DNA from: Fereydounia khargensis
Lineage: Eukaryota; Basidiomycota; Ustilaginomycetes; Urocystidales; Fereydouniaceae
Direction of reading: 5' to 3'
Length of the DNA stretch: 64,000 nucleotides
NCBI GenBank assembly: GCA_026413255.1
Contig: JAOCZO010000033.1
Coordinates: 31,801 to 95,800, forward strand
Shown here: piece by piece, positions 45,761 to 54,905 of the stretch
How positions within the stretch are numbered: position 1 is the first letter of the stretch
How the letters are laid out: each line of letters begins with the position of its first letter
Position numbers and translations under genes: made by a program
Notes under the pieces: model-generated
The model's database searches: none
Told to the model about the DNA's origin: nothing
Seen by the model: the letters and a program-made list of their open reading frames with translations, nothing else

Positions 45761-46663
45761 CTAGTCGAGTCTATTAGTGCTCTTCCACTCTCCCCAATTC
45801 TGTCTGACACCCAAGCAGCCCCAAGTAGCTGCGAGGATGATCTCAACAGCGGCAAGAAAGGCGAGCGAGTTGTCAAACTTGCGTACGATAAGTTGGGAGA
45901 GTGCTGCACCAATGAGGAGGGCGAGAATGCCTGCGAGGCGGAGTGCCTGTTTCGTGTTGAGCGGGTTGAGGTCTGCGCTGACGTTAGTCAGAGTGGCTGT
46001 GAACACGACAGTAGTGCTAAGTGGTGAAGGTAGACGGGAGGAGAGGCAGGACTGGATCCCCAGAGAGATAGAGAGCTGGCATGGCGTGCATTGCGTACGT
46101 CAGCAAGGTCCACTTGTCCGCTTTGAATCTGAGGACCAAACGAGATGTACTCACGAGAGCAAGGACGACAGGCGCCCTCTCGCCGTTCAAATTGAAGTCT
46201 GCGTAGGCGATTCCAACTAGTGTTAGTGTGAGCGTGAGGGCAGCACGCAAGATGCTCGATGCGATAAGGGCGGTGCGGCTGGGCTGGAAGCGGGCAGCGA
46301 GGTTGGCACCGATACTAAAGCCGCCGATGGCGCTCAGTGAACAGAGCAACCGACGCATCGTGTCTGGCAGCGAGAAGGCAGCCAGCACCAACTGGACCAG
46401 GTTGCCCGTCATAAAGCCGACCCATGTCTGCGTGGCACTGTACGCCAGACCATCCGCCAGCCCTGTCGTGAGGCACTGCAGGAGGAGCGCAGGTTCCACG
46501 GATGACGGGGTCGTCGAAAGGCTGTTCAGAGACGCATCGAGTGGCCCATGGTCAGTACCTGTGCCATGCTAGAGCAAGGGTGCGTGACTTACTGGTATCG
46601 AAGAAACGATAAGCGTGGCCGCGAGCGGTTCTGACGACCCAGCAGCGGCGCCTGCTCGTCCAT
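45761..46663 (-). CDS. DUF1275 (YoaK-like) membrane protein
   Basis: A small multispanning membrane protein of unknown function. I read three exons on the minus strand: 46663-46593, 46521-46099 and 46016-45761, giving 249 residues, the usual family length. The N-terminus MDEQAPLLG has an acidic dileucine-type sorting motif. Family marks are LTTGLADGLAYSATQTWVGFMTGN, ARFQPSRTALIASS, TTTVVFTATLTNVSADLNP and a final pair of spans. Phases join cleanly with introns of 71 and 82 nt. The piece STSRLVLRFKADKWTLL in exon 2 matches the family poorly. A 26-nt GTGAGT...CTCAG segment there would expose IQSGQVDLADV, which looks more family-like, but it breaks the frame of exon 3. Exon 2's end is therefore uncertain. 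The gene is head to head with the GH92 gene. Confidence 0.72.
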
Positions 46664-47036
46664 GATGCCAAATGGACCCTGGACGCTTTGGTAGGCGAAG
46701 GCGAAGGGTCAATTTTTCTCAAGAGCTGCATTGCGCGGCGAATTGCTCGGCTCGGCATATGCTACAGTACTGTACAGTAGCTTGGAACGCTCGCTGACCC
46801 CCGTTGATGAGGTCAATGTGGAGTCGAGACGACTGCCGCTTTACGCGAAGGGGGATGGTGCATATGAGCACCGCAGCCTCTGCTCCATTCATGCCTCACC
46901 GCGCTGTTCTTTCCCTTCCTGCCCCCACGGCTACATCCTTAGCGAGCGACACACAAGGTGGCTAGTGGCTAGTCTTACCGTCCTGGCCGACGAGAAGGGT
47001 CAATCGCCGCACAGCTCTCTAAGCTCACTGTCAGCC
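46664..47036. promoter_or_regulatory. Shared divergent promoter of DUF1275 and GH92 genes
   Basis: 373 bp separate two outward-facing start codons. Near the DUF1275 side is GCTACAGTACTGTACAGTAGC (46761-46781), whose core TACAGTACTGTA is a perfect palindrome. It is the best copy of the recurrent motif in the window and a candidate regulatory site for the pair. Confidence 0.5.
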
Positions 47037-49553
47037 ATGTCGTCACGTCGCTTGCACCACCATCACCGTCACCACATCATCACGCCTCGGCGACTGGCAA
47101 CCATGTGGCGCAACAGCGTTCCTATCCTTCTCGCGCTCGTGGCCTCGTGTCTAGGACACTCAGCGGTGTCGCAGCACATCTTTATGACTCCCCCCTCATC
47201 CGCATCCGACATCGCCGCTGTACCTCAATGCTATCCCTTCTGTGCCGCTGGCGAGGCACCTCCTGTCTCGCAGGTCGAGGCTGCGCGCTACGCCTCGCTC
47301 GTATCAGAACAACTGGCTCATGTCGATCCCCGCATTGGCACTAACGGACCAGACCCGTCCGAGTACGGCGGCATGGTACCCAGCGTGGCACTTCCCTTTG
47401 CCGCCGTTCGTACCGTGCCCATGACTCGCGAGAACCTCGTCAGTGGCTGCGCCTACCACGACAACGACACGGCCATCATCGGCTGGCTCGCAAGTCGTCA
47501 GCCCGCCATCTGGATGGGCGACTATGGCTTTGCGACTCTCTACACGCTCCCTGACGGTCAGATTGAGACGGACACCGAGAAGCGTGCACTGCCCTTCAAG
47601 CGCGAGAACGAGTTCGTCAGCCCCTACAAGCATACAGTCCGCACCGACGACGGCCTTTTCGCAGAGATGGCGGGAAAGAGCCGCTCGGCCATGTTTCAGT
47701 TTACCTATGAGAACGTCACCCAGTCGCCTGCTGTTGTGGTGCAGGCCACGCGCCCAGAATGGCGTGGTGCTGTCTACGCCAACCCCGAGCGCGGTGAGAT
47801 CACCGGGTACAATCCTGAGCGCATGGACTATCGTCTCGGCCCCAACCAAGCGCTCAATTTTAAGGGGCACTTTGTCTTCCGCTTTGAGCATCAGGCTGCC
47901 AACTCGTCCAAGTGGACTACAAGTCTTCCTGCTAACGGGCTCGGTACGATCCACACCAACGCAACGGGCAAGACCTTGCATCCCGGCGAGCGAGCGCGCT
48001 GGAACGAGCTGGGTGTCTACTCTTACGCCCGCTTCCCTGCCGGCACACACAAGGTGCGCGTCAGGCTCGGCCTGAGTCTCATCAGTGAGGAGCAGGCAAG
48101 GTACAACCTCGAACATGAAATCCCTGATGGGACCACCATGGACGACGTTGTGCACGAACTGATCGACGCCTGGAGTGACAAGGTAGACCGCATTCAGGTT
48201 ACGGGCGGCACTAAGAGCGACAAGCGCATCCTCTACACGGGCATCTTCCACTCGTCCCAGTATCCGGCTGAGCATGCCGAGCCGCTTCCACCGTCCAAAT
48301 CGCGCAGCATGGGATCCAACACGACGGCCGCGTACCACTACTACTCGGGCTACACTGATTCGGTGCACACAAGCCCTACTCAGCGTTATCAGTCGTGGTC
48401 CATCTGGGACGTATTCCGTGCACAGTGGGGCTACCTGATCCTGACCGAACCGGAGCGCATTGTCGACATGGTGCACTCCCTTCTTGATATCTACGACCAA
48501 AGCGGCTACCTACCCATGTGGGCCAATCTTGCCGAGACCAACATCATGATCGGCACGCACGCCGACAGCCTTATCGCAGAGGCAGCAGTCAAGGGTGTGC
48601 GCGGGTTTGACATGGACAAGGCTTGGTCCGCCCTGTACCGCGATGCAACTGTTCCTCCCGAGCGGGAGATTGAGCTGCGATACGAGGATCGCGAGGAATA
48701 TACTCCGCTTGAAGTGCGTGCTGGCCTCAGCGCTTACGACGAGATTGGTTTTGTGCCTCTGGATGGATGGAGCGAATCGAGTAGCCGTACGCTCGACTAC
48801 GCCTACGACGACTATGCCGTGTCAGTCTTTGCCAGACTGCTCAACCGGACTGAGGATGCGGAGCGTTTCCTCGCGAGGAGCAAGAACTACGCCAATGTCT
48901 TTGACCCCGATCAAGGTCTCATGGCCGCGCGGCTGCGAAACGGCACGTTCCTCCGCCAGCAACTCGAGCATCCGCTGGCACGCCAGGACGGCTTCACCGA
49001 AGGTAACCAGTTCGACTGGTCGTTCGATGTCGTGCACGACGTCGACGGGCTAGCCAAGCTGCTCGGCGGACGGGAACGTCTGCTGGCTCTGCTGGACCGT
49101 CACTTCCGCGAGGGTCACAACAACCAGAGCAACGAGCCGTCACACCATATTCCCTTCCTGTACGCACTGCTCGGCCACCCAAGCCGAACGCAGGAACTTG
49201 TCCGCTCGATTGCGCACGAGGCGTTCCACGATGAGCCGGATGGATACGCCGGCAACGAGGACTGCGGACAGCAAAGTGCCTGGTTCACATTTGTCTCTGC
49301 TCTCGGCGTGTACCCCGTTGATCCGCTCAGTGGTCAAGTTGTCGTCGGCGCAGGTCCCTTCTTCGACACCGTGCAGGTATCCTTGCCCAACAAGAAGCCT
49401 CTGCGCATCTCCAAGAAGGGTACCGGTGACTATGTGCGCACAGTCACGGTAGACGGCAAGGCACGAAAGGAGCCCACCATCCCATGGGATAGGATCGGAG
49501 ACAGCGAATGGGTGTTCGAGATGAGCGAGACGCCTGTGGCATGGAACAGCTAG
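47037..49553 (+). CDS. Secreted GH92 alpha-mannosidase
   Basis: This enzyme removes terminal mannose (usually alpha-1,2) from mannoproteins or N-glycans. A single exon encodes 838 residues from ATG 47037. A second ATG at 47103 starts directly before a good signal peptide (MWRNSVPILLALVASCLGHS), so either start sends the protein to the secretory route. GH92 marks run in order: VDPRIGTNGPDPSEYGGMVPS near the N-terminus, SIWDVFRAQ, MIGTHADSLIAEA (the G-x-H region), DGFTEGNQFDWSF (catalytic Glu region) and GYAGNEDCGQQSAWFTF followed by GVYPVDP. Several N-x-S/T sites fit a secreted protein. The length is near the family's 750-850. It is divergent from the DUF1275 gene and convergent with KMO (stops 121 bp apart). 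Confidence 0.94.
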   Translation: MSSRRLHHHHRHHIITPRRLATMWRNSVPILLALVASCLGHSAVSQHIFMTPPSSASDIAAVPQCYPFCAAGEAPPVSQVEAARYASLVSEQLAHVDPRIGTNGPDPSEYGGMVPSVALPFAAVRTVPMTRENLVSGCAYHDNDTAIIGWLASRQPAIWMGDYGFATLYTLPDGQIETDTEKRALPFKRENEFVSPYKHTVRTDDGLFAEMAGKSRSAMFQFTYENVTQSPAVVVQATRPEWRGAVYANPERGEITGYNPERMDYRLGPNQALNFKGHFVFRFEHQAANSSKWTTSLPANGLGTIHTNATGKTLHPGERARWNELGVYSYARFPAGTHKVRVRLGLSLISEEQARYNLEHEIPDGTTMDDVVHELIDAWSDKVDRIQVTGGTKSDKRILYTGIFHSSQYPAEHAEPLPPSKSRSMGSNTTAAYHYYSGYTDSVHTSPTQRYQSWSIWDVFRAQWGYLILTEPERIVDMVHSLLDIYDQSGYLPMWANLAETNIMIGTHADSLIAEAAVKGVRGFDMDKAWSALYRDATVPPEREIELRYEDREEYTPLEVRAGLSAYDEIGFVPLDGWSESSSRTLDYAYDDYAVSVFARLLNRTEDAERFLARSKNYANVFDPDQGLMAARLRNGTFLRQQLEHPLARQDGFTEGNQFDWSFDVVHDVDGLAKLLGGRERLLALLDRHFREGHNNQSNEPSHHIPFLYALLGHPSRTQELVRSIAHEAFHDEPDGYAGNEDCGQQSAWFTFVSALGVYPVDPLSGQVVVGAGPFFDTVQVSLPNKKPLRISKKGTGDYVRTVTVDGKARKEPTIPWDRIGDSEWVFEMSETPVAWNS

Positions 49554-49610
49554 ATCTGCCGACTAGTGCTGGGACGGATAATAATTGTATTTGCAACGGT
49601 GGCGGGATAT

Positions 49611-49628
49611 ATATTTGTACAGTACAAA
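49611..49628. other. TTTGTACAGTACAAA near-palindrome between convergent stops
   Basis: A copy of the recurrent motif in the 121-bp gap between the GH92 and KMO stop codons. Confidence 0.45.
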
Positions 49629-49674
49629 GTTGCAGTGCAAGGCCATGACAATTTTACGAAAAGCAGGGCAGGAA

Positions 49675-52146
49675 TTATGACAAGAGACGACCAACGACAC
49701 GGCTAGCCTCGTTGGCCACAGGCATCCAGATTGCGCGGGTCCGGTGGATTCCCCAGGCAATAGAGACAGCCGAGGCGGTAGCGAACGAGAAGCGCAGGAT
49801 GCGGTCCTGCCTCTGTTCTCTGCGCACGACTTTTGCGTAGCTAATGTTGGAGAACGTGACCATGCTGTACAGACTGCACCACGCTGAGGCCGGAAGCACG
49901 GCCATTAGGAGCGTATCGAGACGCTTGCGCCAGAGGTAGCTCGTCTTTACGACGCGTGTGGCCATCTCGGTGTAGTTGTTCTGCGCGAGCTGGTTGATCG
50001 CCAACAGGTCTGGGTGGCGTGTCTTTGTGTACGACTCGAGTGCGTCCGTGAGCGAATGGGAGGCGTCAATCGTCTCGAGGAGTACGCGCACATCTTCAAA
50101 GCCGCAGTTGAGGCCCTGTCCGTAGAATGGGAGCATGGCGTGCGCCGCATCTCCAATCAGCACCGCCCGGTCACGGTAGTGGTATGGGTTGCACTTGACG
50201 CTGCCGAGCGGGCTGGGCCGGCGCGATAGTACGTCCTCCACAAGTCGATCTGCGCCGATGAGCGGAATCGCGTCCGGAAAGTGGCGCTTGAAGAAGGAGA
50301 GAATGGCGTTGCGCGATGACAGTTCCGTGAAGACCGAAAAGGGCGCAAAGAGCGTCGATGTGAAACTGCCATCGCGGTTGGGAAGCGCGATGAGCATGAA
50401 CTCGTGCCGCGGCCAGATGTGAAGGTGGTGCGGATCGAGCTGCCAGGCGTCGTGTCCGCCCCGCTTGCCGTCTCCGCGCATGCGCTGCCCAGCACCGAGC
50501 GGTGTGCGCGCTGGGATCGACAGCTCAATGTAGCCGTTGTCAATATACTCGTGGCTGTACGTCATACGTACCATCGCACCCATGGCGCTGCGAACAGACG
50601 AGTGTGCTCCGTCGCAGCCAATCACGAGGCCGGCATAGCGCGTAGTGCTGCTCTTGCCCCGCCCGTGCGGATGGTGCTCAAAGTCGAGACGCACGCGCTC
50701 GCCAGAGGTGGCGGCACCATCCGCCTTCTTCTTGCCGCCGCGCGAGTCGTGGTCAAAGTCGAGCGTCTGGAGGCGGTGCTCAAAGTGCACGTCAATACCA
50801 GGGTGGCGCGACGCGTGCTCGAGGAGAATGTTGTTCAGGCGGCCGCGGTCGACCGAGTTGATTGCCTCGCCCTTAGTCCCGTAGGCCTGGCTAATCTGAG
50901 ACACATCACCGCTGCGGTTCGGAGCGGTGTGAATCATGCGCGAGTGCATGGGCACTGCTTCCTCGAGTACGAGGTCGGCGAGGTCGAGACCAAGACCAGT
51001 GACGCTGCGAAGACCGGTGATACCGCGGAGTGAGAGGGCGAGGTTGATGCTGCGCTGCGAGGCTCGTGCGACCGCTTCGGAGGTGCGCGGGTCGGGGCGA
51101 GACTCGTAAATGTCAACCTTGCATCCGCGCTGGGCGAAGGCCAGGGCAGCGAGGCATCCGACAGGTCCACCGCCAATGACGGCAATACGCTCAGGCAGCA
51201 TGGCACGAACAGCACTGTAGTCAACGCGCGGAGGGAACCTGGAGAGCGTCTCAGGCGTAGCGAGCACTTTACCCTGGGGCGAACCTGGCTGGCTGTCTTC
51301 TTCAAGAAGTGAAGCGTGCAGACTGGTCTTGCCAGACGCGACAGCGTGAGCAACGAGTCGCTCGAGCTCTGCGTTACGGCTAGTGAGGTAGTCGAGCTTG
51401 CTCATCACCGCAGCCATCTGGTCCACAAGCTGCTTCGTCTGAGAGGCGGTGTCTCCCAGTGCCTTGGACTGGTCGAGCAGACTCGACTTGCGGATTGAGG
51501 TCATCTCGGAGACAATAGATGCTTCTACACGCTGAGTTGTCGCTTGCATGGTCTCTTCAAAGTGAGGGGCAAGCACCTTGGAAACGACCTCGGTAGCAGT
51601 ACGCTGTACGGCCGGAAGGATGGTCTGGGCAATGTTGCGACTGAGGTGGTCTTTGAGGTCGGGCTTGCGGAGAAGCTTTTCGAGCTCAACAGGCAGGTGG
51701 GTTGAAAGGCTCTCCTGGACAGACGACAGGAGCTGTGCATTGGTCTGGTCGCGAACGGCCGCAACCAGCTCACCGCGCAGCGACTCGGCGATGTCGGCTG
51801 CCAATGAGCGCTTGAGGGCATCTAGAGCGGGAGAAGACTCAATGGCGGATGTGGGGGATGGACCGGCGGGTGGGTCTTGGTTGTGGGAGCCGTTCGCCTT
51901 GACAGTTCCCGAGGCATCCTTGCCATTGGCCACAGAGCCATTGCTGGGCTGGCGTGGCTCAGTCGGGGTCGCTGCTGAAACAGCGAGGGGCTTGAACGTG
52001 TGGGAGGTCTTGGATGTGGATGAAGAAGAGGAAGAAGCAGAGGTGGGCGACGTGATTCGCTTGGGCGCCCCTTCAAGGAGGTCCAAAAGCTGGTTGGAGG
52101 GCGCCCCAAGAGAGGTGCCGCTCAGGTTGTCGGAGCGGCCGGGCAT
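49675..52146 (-). CDS. BNA4: Kynurenine 3-monooxygenase with an N-terminal coiled-coil extension
   Basis: This FAD enzyme hydroxylates kynurenine in the tryptophan-to-NAD route on the outer mitochondrial membrane. One open frame encodes 823 residues. Residues 316-823, from an internal Met at 51201, are a complete KMO of normal length (508 residues): IAVIGGGPVGCLAALAFAQ (FAD GxGxxG), SQRSINLALSLRG, VIGCDGAHSSVR, IGDAAHAMLPFYGQGLN and a C-terminal hydrophobic segment (FATASAVSIAWGI) near 790. Residues 1-315 are extra. They comprise a Ser-rich start with LLDLLEG, then helices from about 110 to 275 (e.g. HLPVELEKLLRKPDLKDHL, TILPAVQRTATEVVSKVL, PHFEETMQATTQRVEA). They recall the C-terminal helical region of the decapping scaffold EDC4/Ge-1, a weak resemblance seen by eye. 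There is no stop or frame break between the parts. The frame stays open above ATG 52146. Confidence 0.9.
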   Translation of the reverse strand: MPGRSDNLSGTSLGAPSNQLLDLLEGAPKRITSPTSASSSSSSTSKTSHTFKPLAVSAATPTEPRQPSNGSVANGKDASGTVKANGSHNQDPPAGPSPTSAIESSPALDALKRSLAADIAESLRGELVAAVRDQTNAQLLSSVQESLSTHLPVELEKLLRKPDLKDHLSRNIAQTILPAVQRTATEVVSKVLAPHFEETMQATTQRVEASIVSEMTSIRKSSLLDQSKALGDTASQTKQLVDQMAAVMSKLDYLTSRNAELERLVAHAVASGKTSLHASLLEEDSQPGSPQGKVLATPETLSRFPPRVDYSAVRAMLPERIAVIGGGPVGCLAALAFAQRGCKVDIYESRPDPRTSEAVARASQRSINLALSLRGITGLRSVTGLGLDLADLVLEEAVPMHSRMIHTAPNRSGDVSQISQAYGTKGEAINSVDRGRLNNILLEHASRHPGIDVHFEHRLQTLDFDHDSRGGKKKADGAATSGERVRLDFEHHPHGRGKSSTTRYAGLVIGCDGAHSSVRSAMGAMVRMTYSHEYIDNGYIELSIPARTPLGAGQRMRGDGKRGGHDAWQLDPHHLHIWPRHEFMLIALPNRDGSFTSTLFAPFSVFTELSSRNAILSFFKRHFPDAIPLIGADRLVEDVLSRRPSPLGSVKCNPYHYRDRAVLIGDAAHAMLPFYGQGLNCGFEDVRVLLETIDASHSLTDALESYTKTRHPDLLAINQLAQNNYTEMATRVVKTSYLWRKRLDTLLMAVLPASAWCSLYSMVTFSNISYAKVVRREQRQDRILRFSFATASAVSIAWGIHRTRAIWMPVANEASRVVGRLLS

Positions 52147-53141
52147 CCTAGACTGATTCAGTTTGAGGTTGCGAATAGGCCGGGCTGAGTCGGGGGTCTC
52201 GCGCTGGATGGCAACAAGCTTTCGGCTTGATTGACGTCGTCTGGTGGCAGGTAAGTTTAGAGGCTGTGATGGTTGGGAAGATGTGATACACACTCTTAAG
52301 GGTGCGAGTTGGCCATGGAAAATGCTGAGCTTAGCTGAGCTTACTCTAGGTGCTGAGAGCAGGCCACTCGTCGTGTGGGTTGCTCAGCCCCCGACTCGGA
52401 GATTCCGGGTTCGTGGCTGCAGCGCGTTTGCGTGTATCTGATGCTCAACTCATCAAAATCTTCCACTTCTTCTTCGCCTACGGTTCCAGCCCACGGGACA
52501 TCTTCCGTTTCCTCCTCTCTTTTCGTCACTTCAATCTGTGTATATCAATTAGCAACCTTCTGGCAAGCGTTGATCTTTACCCTTCCCCTCCTATACCGTA
52601 CCTGCTCTTCTAGGATGGCTGTTCACTCTGGGTACCATCATTTTTCCTCAACCACTGTGTAGTTGGCGGGAGAAATCGATTTCTCCACCTCGGCAGCGGA
52701 CCGAGGAGGTAAGCAGGCAGACAGGCAAACAAAAAAAAAGTGCGTGATTTCATAGCCCAGCCTCGTGGGAGTCATCATCGCTAAGCCAAACGCGGAGAAT
52801 TCAAATCTTGCGACACACCAGTGAGGCAAAAACAGAGGGAAAGCCAGACTCGCTTCCACTCTCGAGGCCCGCTGCGCGGTTGGCTGCCGCTGACCTGATC
52901 TCGCGTGCAGTGGATCTGCGGAATCGGCGATTATGTTTTCCCCGATTTTTGTCCTCGGGATCGGGCAAATCGGTCACCCAGGGGGGTGTCACCCTACAAC
53001 ACTTCAGGGCAAGAATGGATAGACAGGTGTGCGTAAGTGCAAGGAATCACTTGCTGGCGTTGTTGCAAAGAAATATACTGATTGTAATGGTACAGGTATG
53101 ATGAATCCAGAGAGGCTCGTGCAATGGCAACTGGGCTGCTG
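52147..53141. other. Intergenic: KMO promoter and RPC6 3' side
   Basis: About 1 kb with no gene recognised. Just upstream of the KMO fusion ATG the minus strand reads CAGTCTAG|G ATG, so an acceptor and a 5' leader exon are possible. Confidence 0.45.
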
Positions 53142-54905
53142 CTACTTGTCATCCGCTTCAGCCTTGATCTCTTCGTCCTCTTCGCCCTCATCGTCTCCCT
53201 CCTCTGCCTCTTCATCCTCAGCGATCGCAGCATCAATCCATCCGTCCGATAGCTTTCGGCCGTTCTCGTCTTCCACGCCGCCATAGTACTGACAGGCCTC
53301 AGCGTTCACTGGCCCGGTCTCATCGCAAAAGTCAAACACAGGACAGTGTCCGCAAGGCGTCTCGGTCCAGCCGACCCGCACCGAAAGCGGACGCACTGCT
53401 CGGTAGACGAAGGGTGATGCGTCCGACGCCATTCTCTCCTCTTCGGCCTCCGAGTCCTGGTCTGATTCCTCCGATGAGCTCGATGGCGCTCGCGACTTGG
53501 ATCGGGACCGCGATCGTGACCTAGACCGTGAGCGGGACCGCGCTGAATGTTTTGATGACTTGGATCGCTTGCTCTTCTTCTTGGTCTTGGAAGACGAACG
53601 CTTCGACTTGGATCTGGATGAGGACACTTTCCTGCTTTTCTTGCTGCTACTCGACTTGGAACGCTTGCGCTTCTTGGACCCCACATCCTCGCTCTCACTG
53701 CCAGACGAGGCTTCGCTGTCGCTGCCGCTGCCGCTGCCGCTCTCCGATTCCGTCTCCTGCGCAGACTCGCTCTCGTCGCTGCTTGCTGATCCCGAGTCCG
53801 AGTCCTCGCTGCTGCTGCCACTTCCACCGCTGCTCCCGGATCCACTGCTCTGTTCGTAGTCGCTGTCCGCACCGCCATTGAGGCCAAAGCTCCTCTCAAG
53901 ACCTGCAGGAATCTTGGGAATCCTCTCGATCTGCTCGTCGTAGACCAAGATATCAAGAAGCGATACAACATGTTCAACTTCCAGCTGCGTCTCGGTCAGA
54001 CCCGAGTTGCGAAGGTATGAGTGAACGGTGTGTGCCGTGGGAAGATTACGTGTTTGTGACGAAGGAAACAGGGCCCGTGACTGTCCATTCTTGGGGAAGG
54101 ACTGTTGATCAGAGAAGCAACATGAAACATCAGCACTCATACACATTTGGGGCACATCAGGAACTTGGTCACTCACCTTGGACCTGATAAAGTTGAGACA
54201 TGCCATGGAGAGTTCGTTAATGAAGCCCGTGTCGAGCTCATTGTCCGTGTACCAAGGTCCACCAGAGAGGTCGGTCGAGGGCTGGAGACCAAACAGCATA
54301 TAGATCTTACGTGTAGGATTCTTGACCGATTTGACTGTCTTGACGAGCTGTTTCTGCTCGAGCGACTTGAGCGATCGGTTGATGATTGTCTGGTGCAAAC
54401 CAGTACGTGCTTTGAGCATCTTGGTCCAGATGCCCTCGTTACGAGAGTCTTTGATATGAGAGTAAACAATGTTCTCATTGTCGTCCAGCTTTCCCATCCT
54501 GTGTCAATTGTGCATCAGATGTCGTCAGTGTCCAAGCACCAGTAGTCAAGGGAGATCCTAACTTCCACTTACATGCTGGCTTCGGTCTTGGCGGTGGCCA
54601 CATACTGGAGGCTGTCGCCCACCTTTTGGACTGTGAAAAGATTCTAGAATGCGACGTCTCAGAGCCTCTGCACATATGATGCAAGGAATGTGTTGGCGTT
54701 AGCTTACCTTCCTTAGTAGGCCGTTGATGGCCACAAGGCGGTCCTCGACAGCAACATCCTTGAAGCGACTGTCCAGCTCATCCTGGGTGATAGTATTGTT
54801 CGCGCCGGCAAGGGCAGCCGAGTATAGCTTGGACTCGACGTCACTCAGCTTGCCGCCTTTGGACGAAGAGGCCGACGCCCCGGCTGATCTGGACCGCGAG
54901 GGCAT
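53142..54905 (-). CDS. RPC34: RNA polymerase III subunit RPC6 (Rpc34) with an RS-like insert
   Basis: This Pol III-specific winged-helix subunit opens promoter DNA with TFIIIB. I read four exons on the minus strand: 54905-54708, 54643-54573, 54498-54177 and 54101-53142, giving 516 residues. The last intron (75 nt, GTGAGT to CAACAG) is a multiple of three with no stop, so retention would add 25 residues. Winged helices cover about 20-190 (VQKVGDSLQYVATAKTEAS, GIWTKMLKARTGLHQTII, LVKTVKSVKNPTRKIYML), then SFPKNGQ and LPTAHTVHSYL. The C-terminal iron-sulfur motif is CGHCPVFDFCDET...EAC. Between the third winged helix and this motif lies a foreign-looking insert of about 160 residues: an acidic Ser/Glu/Gly run, then Lys/Arg-Ser and SRSRSRSR repeats. 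RPC6 is about 320-350 residues elsewhere. An acidic tail ends the protein. Confidence 0.92.

Noticed and set aside
46552-46758. Upstream ATG at 46758 for the DUF1275 gene
   Set aside because: That frame would need a 34-nt intron. ATG 46663 gives MDEQAPLLG and a normal 71-nt intron in phase.
52147-52293. N-terminal extension of the KMO fusion to 52293
   Set aside because: The frame is open but the only start there is GTG; the first ATG is 52146.
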